From: Actinomycetes bacterium
Lineage (GTDB): Bacteria > Actinomycetota > Actinomycetes > Streptosporangiales > Streptosporangiaceae
NCBI GenBank assembly: GCA_021792855.1
Contig: JAJYTW010000016.1
Coordinates: forward strand, 1-38,082
Reading direction: 5' to 3'
Length of the DNA stretch: 38,082 nucleotides
The position numbers and the translations under genes were made by a program. This document shows positions 5,878 through 13,845 of the stretch, one piece after another. The notes under the pieces were generated by a model that saw nothing but the letters and a program-made list of their open reading frames with translations, was not told the origin of the DNA and did no database searches. Numbering within the stretch: the stretch's first letter is position 1; the number at the start of each line of letters is the position of its first letter.

Positions 5878-6620
5878 GTGACGATGCCTTCAGGGGGTAT
5901 TTTGGGCGGGCAACTTAAGCGGTGATTGCGCCTTGACCTGCGTCAGGGCCGCGCGGCCAGGCAACGTGAGCGCTTCTGGCTCGGGAATCTGAGATGCCGG
6001 GCGCCTGGGCTAGTCGGCTAAGGCTCCAGGCCCTCGGTCATGGGCGGGTACGGCGTTGGGTCAGCTGGACTGGCTCGGCGCACCGGTCCGCGTTGATGAT
6101 CCGGTCGGCACGCGATGATCAGCTAGGGCAAGATCACTGCCGCTCAAGCGAGCGGTTACGCCGACGCCCTCCATGCAGCACACCGCGCCCAGGATTACAC
6201 CCCGGCCGTACTGTCCTCCGGTCGCCTTGGCCGTGTTGGCATGCCTTAGAGAGCCTGGCCGGGCCAAACCCGCTCACCGCGGCAGGTCCGTGTCTGCCGC
6301 CTAAGTCACGCGGGGCAGCCTTGCGGCGGTTCGGGTGGCGGGCAGGACCGGAACTGGCCCGAGGCAACTCCGGTGCGGACAAGCATGTCCGCCTAGAGGA
6401 CATGCCGCTCCCCGTCATCAGACTCGGCCCCAGGGCAGTGGGGGCTCCCAGTCCTCCCGGATCTCGCGGTCTCGCCCAGCCAGGCGATCGTCCACAAGCA
6501 CCGAACGACCCTGATCGCAGCGACCGTGCTTGGCCACCTTGCTGGCCGGTGAATCCACGCGTGCGTAACGGCAGTGCAGGCCGGTCGCCGACGAGGTCTC
6601 AGAACCGGCGGGTGGGCTGC
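5878..6620. other. Gene-free interval with repeat blocks and a small dyad
   Basis: About 740 bp without a credible gene on either strand; the frames crossing it are shadows or lack any protein pattern. It holds the second copies of two flank blocks (5890-5904 and 6327-6357). A perfect inverted repeat CATGTCC (6384-6390) / GGACATG (6398-6404) with a 7-bp loop lies near its right part. The stretch looks like decayed mobile DNA next to the tRNA scar. Confidence 0.55.
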
Positions 6621-7001
6621 TCAGGTGGTGTAGAGGCGGATCTTCACGCCGATGGCACTGGCGATGCGGGTCAGATCGCCTGGGTCGCTGGTGACGATGG
6701 GGGCCTGGTGGCGGACGGCGGTGGCGACGACGATCGCGTCTACGACGTCGGCGGTGCCCGAGGCGGCACAGGCGACCCCGGCGGCACGGCCGATCTTCTG
6801 GTCGTCGGGCAGGATGTCACAGCCTTTGAGGACGCGGGAGATCTGGTGCTGAGGGCCGCCGCGCCAGGCCTGGGCCAGGACAATCACTGGGACAACTGGG
6901 CGGATGCCGCCGACGATGAGTTCGTCATGCAAGGCGAGGAAATCGGGGTTGCGGCGCTCGGCGGCCAGCAGTGCGCCGGTGTCATAGACGATGGTGGGCA
7001 C
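6621..7001 (-). CDS. PIN-domain toxin, VapC-like
   Basis: A 126-residue PIN-domain protein. The first acidic residue is Asp7 in IVYDTGAL; the later ones lie in TADVVDAIVVATAV (Asp85/Asp88) and TSDPGDL (Asp106, Asp109). These coordinate Mg2+ or Mn2+ in VapC ribonucleases, which typically cut tRNA or rRNA. The site that usually carries a Glu (LAEVW) reads LAQAW here, with Gln44, so the metal site is non-canonical; I believe Gln is tolerated in a subset of actinobacterial PIN proteins but cannot verify activity. The start codon overlaps the last base of the upstream antitoxin gene, the standard vapBC coupling. Confidence 0.85.
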   Translation of the reverse strand: MPTIVYDTGALLAAERRNPDFLALHDELIVGGIRPVVPVIVLAQAWRGGPQHQISRVLKGCDILPDDQKIGRAAGVACAASGTADVVDAIVVATAVRHQAPIVTSDPGDLTRIASAIGVKIRLYTT

Positions 7002-7291
7002 TATCCCGCGGCCTGCTGAGGATCGTCATCGTTAATGAGTCCGACCTCGGCGAGGAACTGGCGGGCGCGCTGGCGTGAGGCTACGGGCAGGGGGCCGTGC
7101 TCTTGCTCGTAGTCGGCTACCAGTTCCCGAGCGGCGGCGCGGCCAGCCGCCAAAAGAGCGGCTGTTTGCGCCTTCTCGGTAGCGGCTTCGGCGAGCCAGG
7201 TGGACACCGGCTTGCCCTCGTTGGCCGCGGCCGCTTTGATCGTGTCCTCAACCTCAGGGGGCACCGAGATGGAGAGTTTGCGTGCGGTCAT
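7001..7291 (-). CDS. VapB-like antitoxin (ribbon-helix-helix)
   Basis: A 96-residue protein with an N-terminal ribbon-helix-helix: strand RKLSISVPPEV, helix EDTIKAAAANEG, then KPVSTWLAEAATEKAQ. The remainder (about residues 45-96) is a helical, acidic tail typical of the toxin-neutralising part of VapB antitoxins. It precedes vapC and overlaps it by one base. A perfect palindrome lies 12 bp upstream of its start (7304-7335), the probable site through which the antitoxin represses its own operon. Confidence 0.82.
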   Translation of the reverse strand: MTARKLSISVPPEVEDTIKAAAANEGKPVSTWLAEAATEKAQTAALLAAGRAAARELVADYEQEHGPLPVASRQRARQFLAEVGLINDDDPQQAAG

Positions 7292-7303
7292 GTTGCCAGT
7301 GTA

Positions 7304-7335
7304 CCGCTCGGTAGGAAAACGTTCCTACCGAGCGG
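7304..7335. promoter_or_regulatory. Perfect 14-bp-arm palindrome, probable vapBC operator
   Basis: CCGCTCGGTAGGAA (7304-7317) and its exact complement (7322-7335) are separated by AACG. The palindrome lies 12 bp upstream of the antitoxin start and would overlap its promoter. Ribbon-helix-helix antitoxins bind such dyads as paired dimers, so autoregulation is the likely role. The dyad could also form an RNA hairpin, but no T-tract follows it on either strand. Confidence 0.75.
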
Positions 7336-7439
7336 CCCGTCAGATATGGGCCGGTGGGCAGCGTCACCGGGTGCGGGGACGCTGCGCCGTCCACGTCCAT
7401 CGTCAGCGCGGCTCGCAGATGACCAGCGGGATGTCACGG

Positions 7440-7680
7440 CTGGTCCGTCGCTGGTATCGGGCGTAGCCCGGGCAGCCTTGACGCCGTGCGGGTCAGAGAT
7501 CGGAGTGCGCAGGAGCCTGGCCCGCCTCGTCGAGCAGGGAATTGTCCGGGCGACGGAGATGGGCCGGAACCGGGTACACGAGCTCAACCGGGAGCATATC
7601 GCTGCACCGGTCGCCGAGGCCCTGGCCGGGCTGCGGCTGGCACTGTGGGCGAGATTCCGGGCCACGCTGTCTGGGGGGGA
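7440..7680 (+). pseudogene. Fragment of a winged-HTH nucleotidyltransferase-type regulator
   Basis: The plus frame reads GSEIGVRRSLARLVEQGIV, then VHELNREHIAAPVAEALAGL and LALWARFRATL. This is the characteristic winged helix and linker of actinobacterial proteins that pair an N-terminal HTH with a C-terminal nucleotidyltransferase. The start is missing (the sequence upstream is unrelated and has no start codon in place), and similarity stops before the GSx10DxD nucleotidyltransferase core. The remnant therefore covers only the HTH part, about 80 codons. Its boundaries are approximate. Confidence 0.6.
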
Positions 7681-7707
7681 ATCCCGGGCCGGTCTACGGG
7701 TGCATGT

Positions 7708-8091
7708 TCACGCCGTCCGGACGGCGAGGGCATGCTGGACGGCTTCGAGGATGGCGCGGTTGTCTGCCGTAACCAGGAGCGCCTGGCCAACATAGGCAGA
7801 TGCGTACTCGCTGAGCAGTTGCCTGCGCTGATCCTCGGTCAAGGTGGGAGGCCGGTCTGCCACCCTGGTGCCCCCGCCGCGCCGGGTGCGGATCAGTCCT
7901 GCGGCTTCCAGCTCCCGGTAGGTGCGCGCAACGGTGCCCGCGGCCAGCCCGAGGTCGCCGGCGAGCTGCCGTACCGGCGGCAGGCGTTCTCCCGGCTGAA
8001 GGATCCCGGAGCCGATGAGCTGCGCGAATTGTCGTCTCAGCTGTTCGTATGGCGGTGTGGCATCGTCGACGGCGACGGTCAGGACCGTCAT
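7708..8091 (-). CDS. GntR-family regulator, YtrA-type
   Basis: A 127-residue protein with a GntR winged helix at about residues 12-78 (PPYEQLRRQFAQLIGSG, RLPPVRQLAGDLGLAAGTVA, RTYRELEAAGLIRTRRGGGT) and only a short helical tail (about 80-127). The short tail without a large effector domain is typical of the YtrA subfamily, which usually controls adjacent transporter or membrane-protein genes. ATG 8091 overlaps the stop of the upstream membrane-protein gene (ATGA), so the two are co-transcribed. Two dyads in front of the operon (8969-8994, 9014-9039) are plausible binding sites. Confidence 0.88.
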   Translation of the reverse strand: MTVLTVAVDDATPPYEQLRRQFAQLIGSGILQPGERLPPVRQLAGDLGLAAGTVARTYRELEAAGLIRTRRGGGTRVADRPPTLTEDQRRQLLSEYASAYVGQALLVTADNRAILEAVQHALAVRTA

Positions 8092-8960
8092 CGCGCTGGC
8101 TGAGCGGCGGCCCGGGAGGGGATCGCGACGGCCAGCCCGCTCCAGCCGAGCAGAGCCGTCCACGCTGGTGTCAGCGCGATAAGCGACCAGGCCGCGACGG
8201 TCCACCAGGCAGGGCGGCAGGAGATGGACAGCAGGGCGGCGGAAGTGACGATCGACAGTGCGATCAGCGGGATGCTGACCAGGACGCCGATGGCGCCCGT
8301 CACCGTATAGCCCGCCCTGCGGCGCAGCAGGTCGTCGGCGATGGTCACGACGGTGGGGTCGCCAGGACGCGGTCGCATGACCACCGCGCGGACGGTAAGG
8401 GCCGCGGCGACGAGTCCGGCGGCGAGGATGGCGGCTAGCGGATAGCTGTAATACGACCCCGCCCACGGCGTGTGGGCCTGGCTGATTGCCGGCGTGCACT
8501 GGAGGGCTAGAGCGCGGCCGGCCCGGCCCGCGTCATCAGCCGTGCCCGTTGCCGTAGTCACGACCAGGAGCGCGGTCAGCGCGCCCGTCGCCACCAGCAC
8601 GGCTTCAGCAGGGCGCCGCGGAAGGTAGTCGCGTGACCGGCGGATCTTGATCGTGGCCTGGCGTGCCGTCACGGTCGGCGCACGAACGCTGAGTTCCGCG
8701 CACAAGACGCCGATCAGCACGAACAGGCCGAACAGGGGCGCGGCAAGCAACATGCCGCGGCCCAGCGCGCCGGAAAGGGCGGCGGCGCAGGCGACCAGTC
8801 CGCCCGTGGCAATGCCGCCCCACCGCCATGCAGCTGATCTTCGCCACATCGCTGCGGGCACGTCGATGCCTGCGGGTCTCCGGGAACCGCGGACGATGGC
8901 GAACAGTCCAGCCGCGCCAACCGTCAGTACGACAACGGCGATGGCCCCCGCAGCCGCCAC
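8088..8960 (-). CDS. Multi-pass membrane protein partner of the GntR regulator
   Basis: A 290-residue protein with about seven hydrophobic segments, for example AIAVVVLTVGAAGLFAIV (about 6-23), WGGIATGGLVACAAALSG (47-64), MLLAAPLFGLFVLIGVLC (70-87) and four more towards the C-terminus. The function is unknown; the pairing with a YtrA-type GntR regulator is common in actinomycetes and suggests a stress-responsive membrane component. GTG 8960 is supported by AAGGAGG (8966-8972) five bases upstream. It is the first gene of the two-gene operon. Confidence 0.82.
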   Translation of the reverse strand: MAAAGAIAVVVLTVGAAGLFAIVRGSRRPAGIDVPAAMWRRSAAWRWGGIATGGLVACAAALSGALGRGMLLAAPLFGLFVLIGVLCAELSVRAPTVTARQATIKIRRSRDYLPRRPAEAVLVATGALTALLVVTTATGTADDAGRAGRALALQCTPAISQAHTPWAGSYYSYPLAAILAAGLVAAALTVRAVVMRPRPGDPTVVTIADDLLRRRAGYTVTGAIGVLVSIPLIALSIVTSAALLSISCRPAWWTVAAWSLIALTPAWTALLGWSGLAVAIPSRAAAQPAR

Positions 8961-8968
8961 AGTGACCT

Positions 8969-8994
8969 CCTTGTACCGGCCTACTGATACAAGG
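8969..8994. promoter_or_regulatory. Dyad overlapping the RBS region of the GntR operon
   Basis: CCTTGTA (8969-8975) and TACAAGG (8988-8994) form a perfect inverted repeat with a 12-bp spacer. One arm overlaps the Shine-Dalgarno of the membrane-protein gene. It shares the TACAA core with the dyad at 9014-9039, so the two may be a paired operator for the GntR regulator. Confidence 0.55.
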
Positions 8995-9013
8995 ATGCTG
9001 GCCGGCCGGGCGT

Positions 9014-9039
9014 CTTTGTGTCAACTATCTGATACAAAG
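9014..9039. promoter_or_regulatory. GntR-type operator over the promoter
   Basis: CTTTGTGTCA (9014-9023) and TGATACAAAG (9030-9039) form an inverted repeat with one mismatch. On the minus strand a TTGACA hexamer lies inside it, followed 18 bp later by CAGCAT, a possible -10. The TGATAC/GTATCA core and position fit a YtrA-type GntR operator that occludes RNA polymerase. Confidence 0.6.
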
Positions 9040-9191
9040 TGCGCTTACCAGTTGGACGGGAGGCGGGACAGCCGCGGCGGTCTCTCCGGTCTGCTCGGGC
9101 ACACCGGCCAGTCCAGGCCCGCGATTACAGGTCCGCTCAGAACGGGAGGTTCAGTACGCGGCGCACTCGTCCGGGCAGCTGGGCGGCTGCC

Positions 9192-11372
9192 TCACCGAGG
9201 TCGGCTCGACACCAAACGAGGTCTCGAATCCGGGGCGCCGCCATGCTCGAGTGACGCGTGCAGCGCATCGGCCAGCAACGCCACCAGTGCCTCTACCTGC
9301 ATGTCGGCCGAGGATGAGACCTCCTGGTCGGAGCCGTCCAGCGCCCGGGCCGCGAGCCCCGCCTTCCCGTCGATCAGCCCGGCGATCCGGGCGTCGATGG
9401 TCTGCGCGGCGATGATGCGCCACGCGGTCACCGGCTCGGTCTGCCCGATCCGGTGGCTGCGGTCGATGGCCTGGGTCTGCTCCGCGTCGGTCCAGGACAG
9501 TTCCGCCAGCACGATGTTCGAGGCGACCTGCAGGTTCAGGCCCACGCCAGCCGCGGTCAGCGAGCACACCGCGACCGCGACGCCCGGGTCGTTCACGAAG
9601 GCTTCGATGGCCGCCTGCCGCGCCGTGGGGCTCTGGCCGCCACGGATCGATGAGAAGCCCACCCCCTGGCTGGCGAAGATCTCCTCGGCGGCGTCCATCA
9701 CGTCGACATGCTTGGCGAAGAAGACGACCTTGCCGGCGCTGCGGGCCAGCTGAGCCGCGTAGTCCGCGGCCAGTCCGGCCTTGGCCTGGCCGATGCGTCG
9801 CATCATCGTGAACACGTTCTCGCCGGACGGCGCGGCCGTCGCCTCCTTCACCTCCCACTGGGCAACCCGGCGGACAAGGTCATGGTCGATGCCCTCGACG
9901 CCGGCGTCAGAGGACCGGTTCGCGAGCGCGGTCGTGTACCGCGCCACCATCCGGTGAGCGAGGTCACGCTCGGCGGCCCGGATCGACCGGCCGACTCGTT
10001 CGTCCAGCTCAACGGGCAGGTCGGCAATACGGCGGGCCGGAATGTCGGCGGCCACGTCCACCTTGCGCCGGCGCACGATGCCCAGATCGATCACGCACTG
10101 GCGCGCCGCTGCGTGGAAGCTCCGGTCGGCGGGCGTCAGGCCGGTCTCCTCCAGCGCGTCCATCAGTTCGTCGAGTGGCTTGCTGTCGTCGATCCAACCG
10201 AGGAACTGCCAGATCGCCCGGAAGTCCTCGATGTCGTTGATCAGCGGAGTGCCGGTCAGGGCCATGAGCAAGGGCCGGTCCGTTCGGGACCGGACGCGGC
10301 TGGAGAGCGCGAGGACATTCTGCGACCGCTGCGAGGACTTGTTCTTCATGAAGTGAGCTTCGTCAACGACGATCCCGCGGAAGCCGAAGTCACCGAGCCA
10401 GCCCATATGGCGGTCGAGAAGCTCGTAGTTGAGCACGACGATGTCGGCGAAGCCGTCAACAGTCTCACCGTCGCCCTGCACCACGGTCGCTGGTCGGCTG
10501 GGAGTCCAGCGGTCCGCCTCACGAGCCCAGTTGGTCTTGACGACGTTCGGTACGACGACGAGCAGCGGATAGGCGTTCGCCGCCTGTGCGGCAAGCAGCG
10601 CCTGAGCCGTCTTGCCCAGCCCCGGCTCATCGGCGAGCAGGAACGTCCGGTGACCAGCGGCGGCCGCGGCGACCAGTTGCCCCTGGTGCGGCATCAGTTC
10701 CAGCCCAGGCGGAGTGAAACGTGCCGTCGGCGCCGGGAGCGTCATGCACGCCTGGGCTCCGCCGCCGGCGCGCTCGAAGGAGCTCAGCAGCGGGCCGAGC
10801 AACTCCCAGTCGGACAGTCGGCGCGGACTGGAAGCCCGCTGCGGAGCGGCGGAGAAGTCGGGGGCGAGAAAGGGATTCGCCAGTTGCCGGGAAACTACCG
10901 ACGGCGGCACGACCTGCCGCTGTGAGCCGCTGGAAACCGGAGCGGTCTGCGCGGGCGCGATCTCTTCCGGCCCTGGGTCGATGCCGAGGTCGGCCATCAT
11001 CTCCCGCAGGACCGACCGGGTCGCACCGGAGACCTCGGAACCCTCGTCAAGCAGAGCAAGCAGTCCGGCGTCCTGGACAGCGGTCGTCGCGAGGATGGCC
11101 GCCACGCCGTCCAGGCGCCTGAGCTGCTCGGACCCAGGACTGCGGCGTCCGGCCGCTGCCCGGACGCGGGCACGCTCGTCCCGCAGCAGCAGGGCGACGG
11201 CATGGAACTTCGCGCGCACGGCAGGCGTCACGCGGCCTCGCTGGGCGGCCGCCTCGACCTCACGGACGGTGCGGGCCAGCATCGCGACGACATCGCCGCG
11301 GTGGCTGGCGTTTCGCTGCTTGCGCGGGGCGGCAGGGCGAGCGCTCTTCTGGCGCTTGCCTGGTCGAGCCAC
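9192..11372 (-). CDS. SNF2-family DNA-dependent ATPase
   Basis: A 726-residue protein with a complete SNF2 motor: Walker A DEPGLGKT (residues 248-255), DEAH box 337-340 (VDEAHFMKN), motif III LTGTPLIND, motif V AAGVGLNLQ and motif VI QAIDRSHRIGQ (634-644). The two RecA lobes resemble SMARCAL1-type annealing helicases. The first 200 residues are helical and basic, without a domain I recognise. SNF2 enzymes translocate on double-stranded DNA and remodel protein-DNA complexes. GTG 11372 is preferred over the longer frame from 11456 because GAGGAG lies six bases before it and the extra residues are unconvincing. The gene is divergent from the Wadjet operon, suggesting a linked role in defence; this is inference. 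Confidence 0.88.
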   Translation of the reverse strand: MARPGKRQKSARPAAPRKQRNASHRGDVVAMLARTVREVEAAAQRGRVTPAVRAKFHAVALLLRDERARVRAAAGRRSPGSEQLRRLDGVAAILATTAVQDAGLLALLDEGSEVSGATRSVLREMMADLGIDPGPEEIAPAQTAPVSSGSQRQVVPPSVVSRQLANPFLAPDFSAAPQRASSPRRLSDWELLGPLLSSFERAGGGAQACMTLPAPTARFTPPGLELMPHQGQLVAAAAAGHRTFLLADEPGLGKTAQALLAAQAANAYPLLVVVPNVVKTNWAREADRWTPSRPATVVQGDGETVDGFADIVVLNYELLDRHMGWLGDFGFRGIVVDEAHFMKNKSSQRSQNVLALSSRVRSRTDRPLLMALTGTPLINDIEDFRAIWQFLGWIDDSKPLDELMDALEETGLTPADRSFHAAARQCVIDLGIVRRRKVDVAADIPARRIADLPVELDERVGRSIRAAERDLAHRMVARYTTALANRSSDAGVEGIDHDLVRRVAQWEVKEATAAPSGENVFTMMRRIGQAKAGLAADYAAQLARSAGKVVFFAKHVDVMDAAEEIFASQGVGFSSIRGGQSPTARQAAIEAFVNDPGVAVAVCSLTAAGVGLNLQVASNIVLAELSWTDAEQTQAIDRSHRIGQTEPVTAWRIIAAQTIDARIAGLIDGKAGLAARALDGSDQEVSSSADMQVEALVALLADALHASLEHGGAPDSRPRLVSSRPR

Positions 11373-11779
11373 GGACTTCTCCTCTGGAATGCCTTCTCCT
11401 GTGGAATGCCGGAACGAAGGGACGACTGGACCCCGGCCGCATGGCGCGCAACTCACGCGGCCGTCGGCGGTGGCGAACGTCCCCGGACGGAGGATCTGGT
11501 GCTGTCAGCGTCCAGTCGGCGTGCGGATCTTCGACGATCGACGCAGGCGGTCTCGGTGGGCATCAGCCCTGAGACGCCGCTCACGGTGCCTGGCAATCAC
11601 GGCACAGGGCTACTGCCCCACGGCCGACTGGCTACTGAGCTGACGATCATACTAACGCGTGCGAGAGCGCAGAATTCCCGGCCGCGCTGGTCGGGCAAGC
11701 TGGCCAGGTGTCCATGAACCGCAAACGCTAACGCGACAAACTGCTCAAATAAACACCACCGTAGTAACGCACCGGAAGT
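11373..11779. other. Divergent promoter region between the SNF2 gene and jetA
   Basis: About 400 bp separating two outward-facing transcription units. The half next to jetA (about 11640-11780) is more AT-rich, including CAAATAAACACC at about 11745, and probably holds the jet promoter. No clear -35/-10 pair, dyad or small gene was found, and the frames crossing it lack protein character. Confidence 0.5.
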
Positions 11780-13261
11780 ATGTCGGTGTGCCGTCCTACG
11801 ATGTCGGTCGTGCCGAGTGTGGACGAGATCGCGTGGCTCAGGGACAACAGCCCGGCATGGCGGCTGCTCCGCGCGGACAACGCGCCCCTGGTGCTGAGTT
11901 TCCTGCACCGGGTGTTCGTTGAGAGCAACGTCCGGTCCATCTCCGCGGCCGAGTTGGCCAGTCGCTTGGACGACGAGTTGTACGCGCTGAACCAGGCCGC
12001 CGGTGAACGGGCCACCCCCAAGTACCCCAAACCGGCCAAGGCCTACCTCGACGACTGGGCCGCGCCCGCGGCTGGCTGGCTGCGCAAGTACTATCCCGAC
12101 GGCACCGATGAGCCGCACTACGACGCCACGCCCGCGGTGGAGAAGGCACTGCAGTGGCTGGACAGCTTGCGCGAGCGCGACTTTGTGGGTACCGAGTCGC
12201 GGCTGAAGATGATCGTCGAATTGCTCCGGCAGATCGTGTTCGGTACCGCGGCCGACTCCGCGGAGCGGCTTGCCGAGCTGCGGCGTCAACGTGCGGCCGT
12301 CGACGAGCAGATAGCCCGGATTGAGGCGGGCGATATGCCCATGCTCGACGAGACCGCGGTGCGCGACCGCTACCAGCAGTTCGCAGGCACCGCACGGGAG
12401 TTGCTAGCCGACTTCCGCGAGGTCGAGGAGAACTTCCGCAGGCTCGACCGCCAGCTCCGGGAGAAGATCGCGGGCTGGCACGGCGGGAAGGGCGACTTGC
12501 TCGATGACGTTCTCAGCAGCAGGGAATCGATTGCCGGTTCGGATCAGGGACGGTCATTCCAGGCCTTCTACGGCTTCCTGCTGTCACAGTCACGCCAGGA
12601 GGAGCTGTCCAGCCTGCTGGCTCGCGTGCACGATCTGGACGAGATCGTTGAGCGGGACAGTCGGCTTCGGCACATTCATTACGACTGGCTGGACGCCGCG
12701 CAGCGCACCCAGGCGACCGTCCGCCAGCTCTCCGAACAGCTCCGGCGGTTCCTGGACGATCAGGTGTGGTTCGAGAACCGGCGGGTGATCGATATTCTCC
12801 GCAGCATCGAGGGCCGGGCGCTGGAAGTGCGCGAAACTGGGCCCGTCCCGGTGATGATGGAACTCGAAGCGCCGTCACCGGCGATCCGGCTGCCGCTAGA
12901 GCGTCCGATGTACGCGCCGGTGCGCAAGGCCAGCCTGTCCAGCGATGCGGTCCGCGACGCTGACGAGGAGACCGACCCGGTGGCCCTGTTCGAGCAGGTG
13001 TACGTGGACCCGGAGCCGCTGCGTGGCGGTGTGCGCCAGGCGCTGCGCGACCAGCCTCGCGTCGGCCTGGCCGAACTCGTCGCGCGGTACCCGCTCCGGC
13101 ACGGCGTCGCGGAACTGGTCACCTACCTCTCGCTGCGGGACGAGACGTTCGCCATCGTCTACGACGAACATCATCGCGACCAGATCACCTGGTCCGCCGT
13201 TGACGGCCGGGAGCGCACCGCGACGCTGCCGCGGGTCACCTACGCCAGGAGGGGCGGATGA
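11780..13261 (+). CDS. jetA: Wadjet JetA, kleisin-like subunit (DUF3375)
   Basis: A 493-residue protein of the DUF3375 family. The N-terminus has the family hallmark (SPAWRLLRADNAPLVLSFL), and the body is helical with a long coiled-coil-like stretch (about residues 150-270). In Wadjet, JetA is the MukF-like kleisin linking the JetC heads and binding JetB. ATG 11780 is the longest start; ATG 11801 (MSVVPSVDEIAWL) is equally plausible because homologues begin near there and the RBS of the upstream ATG is poorly spaced. The gene ends in ATGA shared with jetB, as expected for subunits made in fixed ratio. Confidence 0.92.
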   Translation: MSVCRPTMSVVPSVDEIAWLRDNSPAWRLLRADNAPLVLSFLHRVFVESNVRSISAAELASRLDDELYALNQAAGERATPKYPKPAKAYLDDWAAPAAGWLRKYYPDGTDEPHYDATPAVEKALQWLDSLRERDFVGTESRLKMIVELLRQIVFGTAADSAERLAELRRQRAAVDEQIARIEAGDMPMLDETAVRDRYQQFAGTARELLADFREVEENFRRLDRQLREKIAGWHGGKGDLLDDVLSSRESIAGSDQGRSFQAFYGFLLSQSRQEELSSLLARVHDLDEIVERDSRLRHIHYDWLDAAQRTQATVRQLSEQLRRFLDDQVWFENRRVIDILRSIEGRALEVRETGPVPVMMELEAPSPAIRLPLERPMYAPVRKASLSSDAVRDADEETDPVALFEQVYVDPEPLRGGVRQALRDQPRVGLAELVARYPLRHGVAELVTYLSLRDETFAIVYDEHHRDQITWSAVDGRERTATLPRVTYARRGG

Positions 13262-13845
13262 CCGCCGAACCGGACTTGCCGCTCGTCGTCACCCAGCTGA
13301 TGAAGGGCGTTATCTACCGGGACACGCACGACCGCGCATGGCACAGCCTGCTCGAACTGCAGCCGCAGGCCCGGGACTACGTGGACGTGCTAGGCCTGCA
13401 GGTAGTCGTCGATGAGGCCGAAGGCTACGCGTTTCTCCGCCAGCGCCCGGTGGACCCGGACGATTCCGCATCGTTGCCCCGGCTGATCCCGCGCCGGGCG
13501 CTGTCCTTCCACGTCAGCGTGCTGCTCGCGCTGCTGCGCAAGAAGCTGGCAGAATTCGACGCCCAGGGCGCTGAGACCCGACTGATGCTCACCCGGGACC
13601 AGATGGTCGAGATGGTCCGGGTCTTCCTGCCCGAGACCAGCAATGAGGCTCGGCTCACCGATCAGATCGACGCGCACATCAACAAGGTCGTCGAACTCGG
13701 CTTCCTGCGGCCCGCGAAGAACTCCGAGCAGACATACGAGGTGCGGCGCATCCTCAAGGCGTTCGTCGATGGCCAGTGGCTGGCCGACTTCGACACCAAG
13801 CTGGCCGAGTACGCCGCGCTTCTGGCAGGGGAGGAGCAGGAGTGA
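13258..13845 (+). CDS. jetB: Wadjet JetB, MukE-like subunit (DUF4194)
   Basis: A 195-residue protein matching DUF4194: winged-helix segments (VVTQLMKGVIYRD, DRAWHSLLELQPQARDYV), an RALSFHVSVLLALLRKKLAEF helix, then a second winged helix (ARLTDQIDAHINKVVELGFL and YEVRRILKAFVDGQWL). JetB is the KITE/MukE-like partner that binds the JetA kleisin and DNA. ATG 13258 overlaps the jetA stop and its own TGA overlaps the GTG of jetC, so three genes are translationally coupled. Confidence 0.92.
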   Translation: MTAEPDLPLVVTQLMKGVIYRDTHDRAWHSLLELQPQARDYVDVLGLQVVVDEAEGYAFLRQRPVDPDDSASLPRLIPRRALSFHVSVLLALLRKKLAEFDAQGAETRLMLTRDQMVEMVRVFLPETSNEARLTDQIDAHINKVVELGFLRPAKNSEQTYEVRRILKAFVDGQWLADFDTKLAEYAALLAGEEQE

